64,000 nt of DNA, taken from contig NZ_LMXN01000016.1 of the NCBI RefSeq assembly GCF_001442615.1, forward strand, positions 89,059 to 153,058, in the 5' to 3' direction. Shown piece by piece: positions 7,149 through 14,924 of this stretch. Each line of letters starts with the position of its first letter. Position 1 is the stretch's first letter. A program made the position numbers and the translations under genes. The notes under the pieces are model-generated. The model had not been told where the DNA came from and did not search any database. It saw only the letters and a program-made list of their open reading frames with translations. The DNA comes from Algoriphagus resistens. GTDB lineage: Bacteria; Bacteroidota; Bacteroidia; Cytophagales; Cyclobacteriaceae.

Positions 7149-8357
7149 ATGAACAGTAATAGAAATAGTAGTATAAGACCAGCCACGGGAGCCAACCAAA
7201 GACGAAATTCTCGTCCTGCAGCAAGACCTGGTCAAAATAAAAAGAAGGAGTCGAAGCTAGACCCGAATTTATTGGTAAAAATGGCTCAACCCAGTGGACA
7301 GGAAGGCTTTCGTTCAGGGACACCTTTCTCAAGTGTTAAGTTGAATGCTTCCTTGCTGAGAAATATCGAAGCAAAGGGGTATGAAACCATGACTAATATC
7401 CAGGAGCAGGCTATTCCAGCCTTGATGGAACGAAGAGATTTGCTTGGAATATCAAATACAGGTTCGGGCAAAACCGGTGCATTCTTGATCCCAATTATTG
7501 AGCATGCCAAATTAGATCCACAGAATTTCACTGCTTTGATCGTAACCCCAACTCGGGAGTTGGCTTTGCAGATCGAGGAGGAATTCAAAAGCCTTAGTAA
7601 GGGTATGAATTTGTATTCCAATACCTTCATAGGTGGTACGAATATCAACGCTGACTTTAAGGCTTTGAGCAGAAAATTGCATGTGATCGTTGGTACTCCA
7701 GGTAGATTATTGGATCTGGCAAACCGTAAATTACTACATCTCAATCGAGTAAATACGCTTGTGCTGGATGAATTTGATCGCATGTTAGATATGGGTTTTG
7801 TCCATGATGTAAAAAAACTCGTAAATTCAATGACAAAAAGGAGCCAGACTATGCTGTTCTCTGCGACATTGGAGCCTGGCCAAAAGGCATTGATTGATGG
7901 ATTGCTAAATAATCCTGTAGAGATCAAAGTAAATACTGGTGGAACTACGAGCGAGAATGTAGATCAGGAAATTATCCGTGTGCCAGAAGGTAAGGATAAG
8001 TTTGATATACTTGCTGATTTATTCAAAGGAAGTGATTTGGAGAAGGTGATTATCTTCACTGAAACTAAACGACTTGCGGATAAGTTGAGTAAGAAATTAA
8101 ATCAGTCCGGTATTAAGTCTGGGTTGATTCATGGAAATAAGTCCCAAAATTTCCGGAATAGAACTATAGATGAGTTCAAGACCGGAATGACTCGAGTCCT
8201 GGTAGCGACTGATGTAGCTGCCAGAGGTATAGACGTAGCTGATGTGACCCATGTGATCAATTATCAGCTTCCCATGTCTATGGATAGTTATATCCACAGA
8301 ATAGGCCGGACGGGTAGAGCCGGAAAAACCGGCAGGGCCATAACATTTGTCAATTAA
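7149..8357 (+). CDS. DEAD-box RNA helicase, RhlE-like
   Basis: A 402-residue ATP-dependent RNA helicase. A basic, disordered leader of about 55 residues is followed by the Q motif (F60, Q85), motif I SNTGSGKT (102-109), Ia PTREL, Ib TPGR, motif II DEFD (207-210), motif III SAT (238-240), and motifs V and VI TDVAARGID and HRIGRTGRAG near the end. The protein stops soon after motif VI, so the usual basic RhlE tail is absent. Motif II is DEFD, not DEAD. It lies nine bases after the desaturase and directly before the small basic protein and cold-shock gene, which points to unfolding of RNA structure in the cold. Confidence 0.92.
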   Translation: MNSNRNSSIRPATGANQRRNSRPAARPGQNKKKESKLDPNLLVKMAQPSGQEGFRSGTPFSSVKLNASLLRNIEAKGYETMTNIQEQAIPALMERRDLLGISNTGSGKTGAFLIPIIEHAKLDPQNFTALIVTPTRELALQIEEEFKSLSKGMNLYSNTFIGGTNINADFKALSRKLHVIVGTPGRLLDLANRKLLHLNRVNTLVLDEFDRMLDMGFVHDVKKLVNSMTKRSQTMLFSATLEPGQKALIDGLLNNPVEIKVNTGGTTSENVDQEIIRVPEGKDKFDILADLFKGSDLEKVIIFTETKRLADKLSKKLNQSGIKSGLIHGNKSQNFRNRTIDEFKTGMTRVLVATDVAARGIDVADVTHVINYQLPMSMDSYIHRIGRTGRAGKTGRAITFVN

Positions 8358-8367
8358 AATCGTCGCA

Positions 8368-8649
8368 ATGTCAAAAAACCAAAACACATTCATTAAAAAG
8401 CAAAAAGCAGAACTTAAAAAGAGAAAAAAGAGAGAAAAGCAAGAAAAGATGGCTGCTCGTAAGGATCAGCCGAAGAGCGGAGATCTGGACGATATGATTG
8501 CGTATGTGGATGAGTTTGGTAACATCTCGGACACTCCTCCAGAACCAGAGCCACCGAAAAAGGAAAATGCTCCTAGGCCTCAGAATCCGGCTAGAGCACA
8601 GAATACACAACATCAAAAATTTAATAGAAACACCAATTTAAAAAGTTAG
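8368..8649 (+). CDS. Small basic protein between helicase and cold-shock gene, function unknown
   Basis: A 93-residue protein. The N-terminal third is very basic and predicted helical (KKQKAELKKRKKREKQEKM); the middle has an acidic patch DLDDMIAYVDEFGNISDTPP; the tail is rich in Pro, Asn and Gln and looks disordered. An in-frame ATG at 8347 lies inside the helicase gene; the ATG at 8368, ten bases after the helicase stop, is the better start. The next gene begins only five bases after the stop. I recall similar small proteins beside cold-shock genes in other Bacteroidota but no defined function. The composition suggests nucleic-acid or ribosome binding; this is an inference. Confidence 0.75.
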   Translation: MSKNQNTFIKKQKAELKKRKKREKQEKMAARKDQPKSGDLDDMIAYVDEFGNISDTPPEPEPPKKENAPRPQNPARAQNTQHQKFNRNTNLKS

Positions 8650-8654
8650 TAATC

Positions 8655-8849
8655 ATGAATGAAGGAACAGTAAAATTCTTTAACACAACCAAAGGTTTTG
8701 GTTTTATTACACCAGCAGACAACAGTGAAGATGTATTTGTACATCACTCAGGTCTAGTACACGAAATCCGCGAAAACGATCAGGTTACCTTTGACGTTGT
8801 TCAAGGTAAAAAAGGCGTTAACGCTGTGAACGTAAAAGTAGTTAAGTAA
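8655..8849 (+). CDS. Cold-shock protein, CspA family
   Basis: A 64-residue single cold-shock domain. RNP1 is KGFGFI (residues 14-19) and RNP2 is VFVHHS (27-32), the aromatic single-strand binding surface of CspA proteins, which act as RNA chaperones. Length is normal. It is the last gene of the desaturase-helicase-small protein-csp operon and is followed by a strong intrinsic terminator. Confidence 0.95.
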   Translation: MNEGTVKFFNTTKGFGFITPADNSEDVFVHHSGLVHEIRENDQVTFDVVQGKKGVNAVNVKVVK

Positions 8850-8887
8850 TCCATATCGGGATATCCCGGCTATAGAATACAATGCTG

Positions 8888-8921
8888 ATGCCTGCAGATC
8901 TATGATTTGCAGGCATTTTTT
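8888..8921 (+). terminator. Intrinsic terminator after the cold-shock operon
   Basis: ATGCCTGCA (8888-8896) pairs perfectly with TGCAGGCAT (8908-8916), followed by a T run to 8921. The D-lactate dehydrogenase gene converges from the other side and ends at 8925. Confidence 0.85.
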
Positions 8922-8924
8922 GTA

Positions 8925-9938
8925 CTAATTTTTGTGGCCTTTAGGTTGATACTTCACTTCATTGGAAAGCTTACCCCCAGATGCTAATTCGTCCAAGTTC
9001 TGTAGTGTAGTTTCAGAAATATGTACCAGCGCCTCATTGGTAAGGAATGCCTGGTGTCCCGTAATTAGGACATTTGGGAATGTCATCAATCGTGCTATTT
9101 GCTCATCCTGAAGGATCTCTTCCGATCGGTTTTGAAAAAAGAGGTCTTCTTCTTGCTCATAAACATCAATTCCCAGATTTCCTACTTTTCTGCTTTTCAA
9201 GGCGTTAATAACTGCTTTCGAATCTATCAAGGCACCTCTGCTAGTATTGATCAATACTACGCCATCTTTCATGTGTGACAGTGTGTTTTCGTTGATCAGA
9301 TGAAAGGTGTCAGCATTCAATGGGCAGTGAAGAGATATAATATCACTTTCAGCTAATAGCTCTTCAAGCGGCATGTACCTTACACCCATTCTTTTGAGTT
9401 CTTCATTTTCATAGATGTCGTAGGCAAGGACCTTGCATCCCATACCCAACATGATTTTGCAGAATGCCTTGCCTATCGCGCCTGTACCGATTACTCCAGT
9501 AGTCTTTCCATTAATATTGAATCCTGTGAGTCCTTCTATGGAATAGTTATTGTCTCTCACACGATTATAAGCCTTGTGGGTTTTTCGGCTTAGTGTCATT
9601 AAAAGAGCTAGAGCGTGCTCAGCAACTGCTTCTGGACTATAGGCAGGCACACGGCATAATTTGATATCCAATTTTGCAGCCATTTTCAGGTCAACCTGAT
9701 TATAACCAGCACATCTTAGGACAATGGCTTTGATGCCCATCTCATGGAGCTGATCCAGTATGGTTTCGTCCAGGCAATCATTTACAAATGTGCAGATTGC
9801 ATCATGGCCTTTTGCAAGAGCTACCGTGTTTCTATCGAGTTTGGCCTCGAAATAGGTTACTTTGTGCTTGTAATCAGGCAGCAGATGATCGAAGCTCTGT
9901 CTGTCGTAGGATTTGGTACTGAAAAAGGCAACTCTCAT
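8925..9938 (-). CDS. ldhA: D-lactate dehydrogenase (NAD+), fermentative type
   Basis: A 337-residue D-2-hydroxyacid dehydrogenase that closely follows E. coli LdhA along its length. The NAD-binding motif GTGAIG is at residues 151-156; the catalytic set is Arg234 in NTSRGALIDS, a Glu in DVYEQEED near 261-264 and His295 in GHQAFLT. The segment RCAGYNQVDL (75-84) and VPAYSPEAVAEHA (97-109) are characteristic of the D-lactate branch. It reduces pyruvate to D-lactate in the cytoplasm. Its start overlaps the stop of the upstream DUF4221 lipoprotein gene by four bases, so the two are co-transcribed, an odd pairing of a fermentation enzyme and a surface lipoprotein. Confidence 0.9.
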   Translation of the reverse strand: MRVAFFSTKSYDRQSFDHLLPDYKHKVTYFEAKLDRNTVALAKGHDAICTFVNDCLDETILDQLHEMGIKAIVLRCAGYNQVDLKMAAKLDIKLCRVPAYSPEAVAEHALALLMTLSRKTHKAYNRVRDNNYSIEGLTGFNINGKTTGVIGTGAIGKAFCKIMLGMGCKVLAYDIYENEELKRMGVRYMPLEELLAESDIISLHCPLNADTFHLINENTLSHMKDGVVLINTSRGALIDSKAVINALKSRKVGNLGIDVYEQEEDLFFQNRSEEILQDEQIARLMTFPNVLITGHQAFLTNEALVHISETTLQNLDELASGGKLSNEVKYQPKGHKN

Positions 9939-11128
9939 GGCGATTTTGAACGAAGTTGATAGATGGAAAAGCGAGTAAACTCTTCCTCAATTTCAGAATT
10001 TTCACGCTCTTGAACTAGAATTTTGTTGTCAGGGAGTGAAAGAACTAAACTCCCCACTATCCCTGCCAGCTCCTGTGGTACCTGTTTGCCATTTCGAAAA
10101 ACCAATATCCTTTGTTCCTTCGTATCAAATTTCCCCACATAGGGTTTCTCTTCAGTATGTCTGCTGTCAAATTCTGCCTGGGTTATTCCCGTAAAATATT
10201 GTAAGATGTATATGGTATTACCCAAGTTAAAAAGCTTCTGATTTCTTGCCGATAATCTGTTTAACGCGCTTGCACTTTCATCCGAAAAAGAAGTACCTAC
10301 AGGAACGGGGGAATAGGTCTTGAATTCCGAATGAGAAATTGGAATAGATCTGTTCAATGAGAAATCCGGTAAATTATAGATTAGTATTTTTCTTTCTAAA
10401 TCATGGACAAGCACCAATTCATTGCGCTCATGGTCGATAAAAAATGATTTCCCCATTAATTCGGTGTAGATGTTTTCTGTTGAATTATAAATAGAACTGG
10501 ATTCGTAAGGAACGACACTTTTCACCGCACCGCTTTGTAGGTTTAGCTGATAAAAATTCTGAAGCGTATCTTTCCCTTCTTGGTCATGGATAAGATAAGT
10601 TGCCGTGAGGTAGTTGCTTGGCCCCACCAATAACTTAGTAGTGTCATTATTTTGAAAATATGGTGGTCTGCCCAGTGGCGTATTAGCGCGGATAGGAAGA
10701 GGGGACATGATTCTATGCTGATGTAAAATTCCGTAGTTTTTGTCATAGCTGATTACCTGAAAAGGCAATTCCACGATTCTTTGTCCGTCGGGACCAAAAC
10801 CTAAACCTATTGGATTCCAGTTTCCATACAATCCAGGTCCATCCCCTTTCTTATGTTCACGTGCTAGAATTTCCCCGTCTTCTGAAATCTCAAGGATATC
10901 ATCTTCTGTAAGGGAATAGCCTAAGTAGATTTTTTCTTCCGGACTATAGTCAAGAATATTTATTCTGGTAAAATTATTGACTTGAAAGGAATCTACTTTG
11001 ACGATTTCATAGCTTATTTTATCAAGAGCTGAGGTGTCATTAGCACCATCATTTTTAGTGGTGCAGCCAGCAGTAAATAATAGGATTAATATGTAAACTA
11101 TAAGGGTAGAACAATCGGGGTTTTTCAT
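9935..11128 (-). CDS. DUF4221-like lipoprotein (probable beta-propeller)
   Basis: A 397-residue predicted lipoprotein: signal segment IVYILILLFTAG followed by Cys22 (lipobox FTAGC). The rest has repeating strand-rich segments, for example GFGPDGQRIVELPFQVISYD and LVHDLERKILIYNLPDFS, which suggest a propeller of the DUF4221 or 6-bladed type often found in Cyclobacteriaceae. No function is known for these. It precedes and overlaps ldhA by four bases (ATGA read on the minus strand). Family assignment rests on general resemblance. Confidence 0.65.
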   Translation of the reverse strand: MKNPDCSTLIVYILILLFTAGCTTKNDGANDTSALDKISYEIVKVDSFQVNNFTRINILDYSPEEKIYLGYSLTEDDILEISEDGEILAREHKKGDGPGLYGNWNPIGLGFGPDGQRIVELPFQVISYDKNYGILHQHRIMSPLPIRANTPLGRPPYFQNNDTTKLLVGPSNYLTATYLIHDQEGKDTLQNFYQLNLQSGAVKSVVPYESSSIYNSTENIYTELMGKSFFIDHERNELVLVHDLERKILIYNLPDFSLNRSIPISHSEFKTYSPVPVGTSFSDESASALNRLSARNQKLFNLGNTIYILQYFTGITQAEFDSRHTEEKPYVGKFDTKEQRILVFRNGKQVPQELAGIVGSLVLSLPDNKILVQERENSEIEEEFTRFSIYQLRSKSP

Positions 11129-11288
11129 TTTCGTATATTTCGTAGATCTACTAAATTTTCGTTTAATATAGATTGAATATTACAAAAAGCCTATTTTCTA
11201 TAAATTATTTAGCGATGTGATTAGCAATTGCCAAGAGATTTAGAATTTTTTGATGAATCTCCCTAGATTGGCAAAAAATCAAACAACT

Positions 11289-11720
11289 ATGAAAAAACTT
11301 ATTTACTTCCTTCCCTTACTTTTGGCATTCTCTTGTGCTCAAAAGGAAGAAAAAAATACCGAAAACGAAATCACAGAAGAAATACGAGAAGAACCTATGA
11401 CTGCAAAACCTGATTCAGTACTACGACACAATGTTTTTTTTAGCTTCAAAGAAACGTCCTCACCAGAAGATATCCAATCAGTAGTGGATGCTTTCAGGAA
11501 CCTTCAGAATGAAATAGAAGGAATCGAAAATTTTGAATGGGGTACAAATTCCAGTCCCGAAGGATTAAATCAGGGGTTGACTCATGCATTTGTTCTCACT
11601 TTCCATTCAGAAGAAGCGAGAGATGCCTATTTGCCCCACCCTGCTCATGCCGCGTTTGGTGAGATCCTTGGGCCTCATTTGGATAAGGTGACTGTGGTAG
11701 ATTATTGGACAAGACCTTAG
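11289..11720 (+). CDS. Dabb (stress-responsive alpha/beta barrel) domain lipoprotein
   Basis: A 143-residue protein with a signal peptide and lipobox (LLLAFSCAQKE), an acidic linker, and a Dabb domain from about residue 48 with the marks LRHNVFFSFKE, a central FEWGTNSSPEGLNQGLTHAF and HPAHAAFGE. Dabb proteins are small dimeric ferredoxin-like barrels of mostly unknown role, named for plant stress induction. An in-frame ATG at 11250 would place 13 polar residues before the signal peptide; ATG at 11289 is chosen because MKKLIYFLPLL begins a normal signal. Its stop abuts the stop of the convergent next gene. Confidence 0.82.
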   Translation: MKKLIYFLPLLLAFSCAQKEEKNTENEITEEIREEPMTAKPDSVLRHNVFFSFKETSSPEDIQSVVDAFRNLQNEIEGIENFEWGTNSSPEGLNQGLTHAFVLTFHSEEARDAYLPHPAHAAFGEILGPHLDKVTVVDYWTRP

Positions 11721-12128
11721 CTATTGATCAAAGGGCAAAGCTGATCCATCAGTTTTGCCCGAATTATTTACAGTAAGGACTTCTGTCACCACGAAGTTAC
11801 TAGTACCTCTCCACGGTAGCATTCCGTTATATTCTTTGTAGCGAAGTTCCACAAATTTACCAGAAGCTCTTTCCAGTTGCTCTGCTATCTCGCTGTCTAC
11901 TACACTGAACCGAAACTCATTGCTCTGCAATCCACCTGCAGTCGGACTCTGAAAGCCTTCCTGAACTACCCTGCCTTCATAAGTTTTGAATACAACTCCT
12001 TTTTTCACGAAGTAATTCAAGCTTCCTGCTTTCACACCTTCTCCAAACACAAAGTAGAATTTGTACCAAAATATCCCAGCTAAAACTCCGATTAAAATAA
12101 TACCGGCAATCCACGCGAATTTTTTCAT
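11721..12128 (-). CDS. Conserved membrane-anchored protein of unknown function
   Basis: A 135-residue protein with one N-terminal membrane segment (AWIAGIILIGVLAGIFWY) and a strand-rich soluble domain containing SLNYFVKKGVVFKTYEGRVV and a central AGGLQSNEFRFSV. I recall homologues in many Bacteroidota, sometimes mislabelled as 6-phosphogluconate dehydrogenase, with which it shares nothing visible. It is a single gene: convergent with the Dabb gene and separated from the next minus-strand gene by 227 bp. No function is proposed. Confidence 0.75.
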   Translation of the reverse strand: MKKFAWIAGIILIGVLAGIFWYKFYFVFGEGVKAGSLNYFVKKGVVFKTYEGRVVQEGFQSPTAGGLQSNEFRFSVVDSEIAEQLERASGKFVELRYKEYNGMLPWRGTSNFVVTEVLTVNNSGKTDGSALPFDQ

Positions 12129-12355
12129 AACGAGAGAGAGTTTAGGTAAAGATAGAAATCGGCTTGATTTTTATTTTAAAAGTTATCAAAAAATATTATT
12201 TGTATCCGTTTAGCTGAACATTTGTACGTGGAGGTGATGCTAGAATTCAAATTTGGCAATTCCCTTTTTCTTAAATGGGGGTGGGCAGACTAGAACCAGG
12301 CATAATTCTAGTACATGCATGCTTACGGACACTCATAAAAAATATTCCCTGTTGC

Positions 12356-13459
12356 TTAATTGACTAACCATAGGTAATCACCATATCCTGCAGATTCCAT
12401 TTCTTCTTTGGGTATGAATTTCATTGCTGCTGAGTTCATACAATAACGAAGGTTTGTTGGTTCAGGACCATCGTAGAATACATGCCCGACGTGGCTTTTG
12501 CCAAACTTACTTCGGACTTCCACTCTGAGCATACCTAGATCGTCGTCAGTCGGCTTTTCAAGTGCTCTGGCATCAATTGGCTTAGTGAAACTCGGCCACC
12601 CAGATCCTGATTCATATTTGTCTTTGGAACTGAAAAGAGGAGCTCCTGAGACAATGTCAACATAGATTCCTTCTTCATGATTGCCATTGTATTCATTCTG
12701 AAAGGACAATTCTGTGGCATCCTCCTGTGTTACTTCGTACTGTAAATCCGTTAACCTCTTTTTCAACTCAGATTTGGAAGGTGCAGGATATTTCTTGTCA
12801 GATAGTTCTGGCCAGTGGGCTTTGATGAATTTGTCTCTACCGGATCCATTTCTATACGCATAATAATCCGTGGGACTTTTCTTGTAGTAATCCTGATGAT
12901 ACTCTTCAGCGGGGTAGAAGTTGGTGTACTTGATCAGCGGAGTAGCAATAGGCTTGTCGAATTTTCCGGACTTGTCCAACAATTTCTTAGATTCTTCAGC
13001 AACTGTTTTCTGAGTAGCGTCATGATAGAAAATTGCAGATTCGTATTGAGAACCCCGGTCATAAAATGAGCCTCCCACGTCCGTTGGATCATACGTTTGC
13101 CAGAATATATCCACCAATTCAGAGTAACTAATTACTTCAGGGTCAAATGTGATTTGGACGGATTCTCTATGAGATGTTCTGCCATTGGATACTTCGCTAT
13201 AGGTAGGGTTCTTTTCCTTACCGCCGGCATATCCAGAAATCACAGTAATAATTCCGTCGATTCCTTCAAAAGGTGCCTCTACACACCAGAAACATCCGCC
13301 GGCAAAAGTCGCTAATTCAGTTTTCCCTTGATAATTAGCGAGTTTGTCCACATCTGCCGAATTGATTTCGCTATTACCTGTTGGGGTATTACCGCAGGCG
13401 AAGGTTATTCCAAGCAGTAATCCTATTGCTGATAAAATAAGTTTATTTGATTGAAGCAT
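12356..13459 (-). CDS. msrAB: Fused methionine sulfoxide reductase MsrA-MsrB, lipoprotein
   Basis: A 367-residue two-domain enzyme. The signal segment ends at lipobox Cys22 (GITFAC). MsrA (about 48-200) has the catalytic GGCFWCVE (Cys56). MsrB (about 225-365) has GSGWPSF, a GHVFYDGP segment and RYCMNSAAM with catalytic Cys340. Together they repair both S- and R-methionine sulfoxide in exported proteins. The two CxxC zinc pairs of classical MsrB are absent: the first reads VDIVSGAPLF and the second VRSKFGKSHVGH, so this is a zinc-free MsrB. It stands alone, with large spacers either side. Confidence 0.93.
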   Translation of the reverse strand: MLQSNKLILSAIGLLLGITFACGNTPTGNSEINSADVDKLANYQGKTELATFAGGCFWCVEAPFEGIDGIITVISGYAGGKEKNPTYSEVSNGRTSHRESVQITFDPEVISYSELVDIFWQTYDPTDVGGSFYDRGSQYESAIFYHDATQKTVAEESKKLLDKSGKFDKPIATPLIKYTNFYPAEEYHQDYYKKSPTDYYAYRNGSGRDKFIKAHWPELSDKKYPAPSKSELKKRLTDLQYEVTQEDATELSFQNEYNGNHEEGIYVDIVSGAPLFSSKDKYESGSGWPSFTKPIDARALEKPTDDDLGMLRVEVRSKFGKSHVGHVFYDGPEPTNLRYCMNSAAMKFIPKEEMESAGYGDYLWLVN

Positions 13460-13896
13460 GACTTTGGTTCCTTTTTTAATTTTGAGAATTTTGGCCTCTT
13501 AATAGGTCAATTTAGCAATTCTACTTTTAGGGAGTAAGCTAAAATACGAGCACTAGGTGTTCTTGGTTTGACCTCCAGCATGTATTATTTGAGAAAATTA
13601 GAATAAACTGATGACCGGGTCTAGTGAGAGCCATTATTCAATAGTTATCATTGGATGTACCTATCAAGTGATGGTTCAACAATAAGCCTAGGGTTTTAGA
13701 TTAAAAGCTAATCTAAATTAAAATAATTCCTCAAAGTTCATTTTCAAGACTCTCACGCATTTACATTAGGTTCTATCAAGACAGGTTTTGAATAAAATGA
13801 AGCTTAAGGTGCACGCTATTTCATTTCACGTATTCCTGGCTTTTGGGGAGAAATTGTCTTTGCAATCACTCTGTTTATCCTAAATACTAAGTTCAC
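13460..13896. other. Spacer without a supportable gene
   Basis: About 440 bp between msrAB and the terminator of the SGNH hydrolase gene. I see only a 28-codon chance frame on the plus strand (from 13797) and no clear promoter or repeat. Confidence 0.5.
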
Positions 13897-13940
13897 AAAA
13901 AAAGCCAGCGGATTGTATTCAGATGAATTCAATCCGCTGG
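13897..13940 (-). terminator. Intrinsic terminator of the SGNH hydrolase gene
   Basis: CCAGCGGATT (13905-13914) pairs perfectly with AATCCGCTGG (13931-13940). Read on the minus strand the stem is followed by GC and a run of T (13897-13903), 28 bp after the hydrolase stop codon. Confidence 0.85.
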
Positions 13941-13967
13941 TTTAAATTTCTTGTAGAGTTGTAACTT

Positions 13968-14624
13968 TTACTTCAAAAAGGGCGTGAAAATCTCTTTCCA
14001 AAGAGCGTATCCTTTTTCATTCATATGGAGGTTGTCTTCTATAAAAATATCTGATCTAGGATTGCCTGAATCATCGAGCATGATATCCCAGACATTCACA
14101 ATATTTACATTATCATGTGTAGTGGCATATTGTCTAATCAGGTCGTTCAATGCCTCATAGGACGCTTTTTTGTCCCAGCGGGAAGGACTTGGTTTAGCCG
14201 CAATCAGATTCACAATTGTATTTGGATACATTTGGTGGATTTGAGTGACCAAATCATCAAAATTTGCCATGATTGTGGATACTTCCTGACCTGCATTGAT
14301 ATCGTTGTCACCTTCGTAGATGAAGACTTTGGATGGTTCGAATCGAAGCACAGTTTTATCTATGTGAATCAAAAGTTGATCTGCGCGAGATCCACCAAAA
14401 GCTGAGTTGATAATAGCTACATTTGGAAATTGTTCCTGAAGATTTTTCCACATTCTCACACTGGAACTTCCGGTGAAAACTGCACTTCCCTTTTCCCAGC
14501 CGGCATCATCTATCTCTTTCGCACGTTTATTTACTTCCTCCTGGAAGGGAACGTCCTGAGAAAAGCTGAATTGTATGGCTGAAAGAAACAGGAAAGAAAG
14601 GAGTATGGATTTGTATGTTTTCAT
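13968..14624 (-). CDS. Secreted SGNH/GDSL-family hydrolase
   Basis: A 218-residue esterase/lipase-fold protein with a signal peptide (ILLSFLFLSAIQFSFSQ). Block I is VFTGSSSVRMW (nucleophile Ser), block II is the Gly in SAFGGSRADQL, block III is EGDNDI (Asn), and block V is DNLHMNEKG with Asp and His. It resembles platelet-activating factor acetylhydrolase-like members. The substrate is probably an acetyl or acyl ester on a glycan or lipid outside the inner membrane; this is inferred from the family. It is a single gene with its own terminator. Confidence 0.88.
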   Translation of the reverse strand: MKTYKSILLSFLFLSAIQFSFSQDVPFQEEVNKRAKEIDDAGWEKGSAVFTGSSSVRMWKNLQEQFPNVAIINSAFGGSRADQLLIHIDKTVLRFEPSKVFIYEGDNDINAGQEVSTIMANFDDLVTQIHQMYPNTIVNLIAAKPSPSRWDKKASYEALNDLIRQYATTHDNVNIVNVWDIMLDDSGNPRSDIFIEDNLHMNEKGYALWKEIFTPFLK

Positions 14625-14924
14625 AACTTAAATATAAGAATGTGACCTATGAAATGTGAAATTCTTTTTCCTCATATTCTTTTTCCTCGATATCCTGGAC
14701 AGAAATGATCAGTTAAAGTCCGGTTACGGACAGTTCGGTCATTCCAGAAGGATTGTCCGCGGATTGGGAATAAACTCTTTTCGTAACATTTTTTCGCGTA
14801 ATTAGGAGTGTGGAGGCCGGTTTTTTGAAATTTAGTCACAAACCGCTGACTGGGTTGAGGTCCTCATCTTTTTTGGAGGAGTTTTAGCGTTATCTATTTA
14901 CTCAGATCAACCTAATTTCCCCAC
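14625..14924. other. Divergent spacer between the SGNH hydrolase and DUF4407 genes
   Basis: Exactly 300 bp holding both promoters. A short direct repeat (ATTCTTTTTCCTC twice near 14660-14690) lies on the hydrolase side. No clear TAnnTTTG box is seen. Confidence 0.4.
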
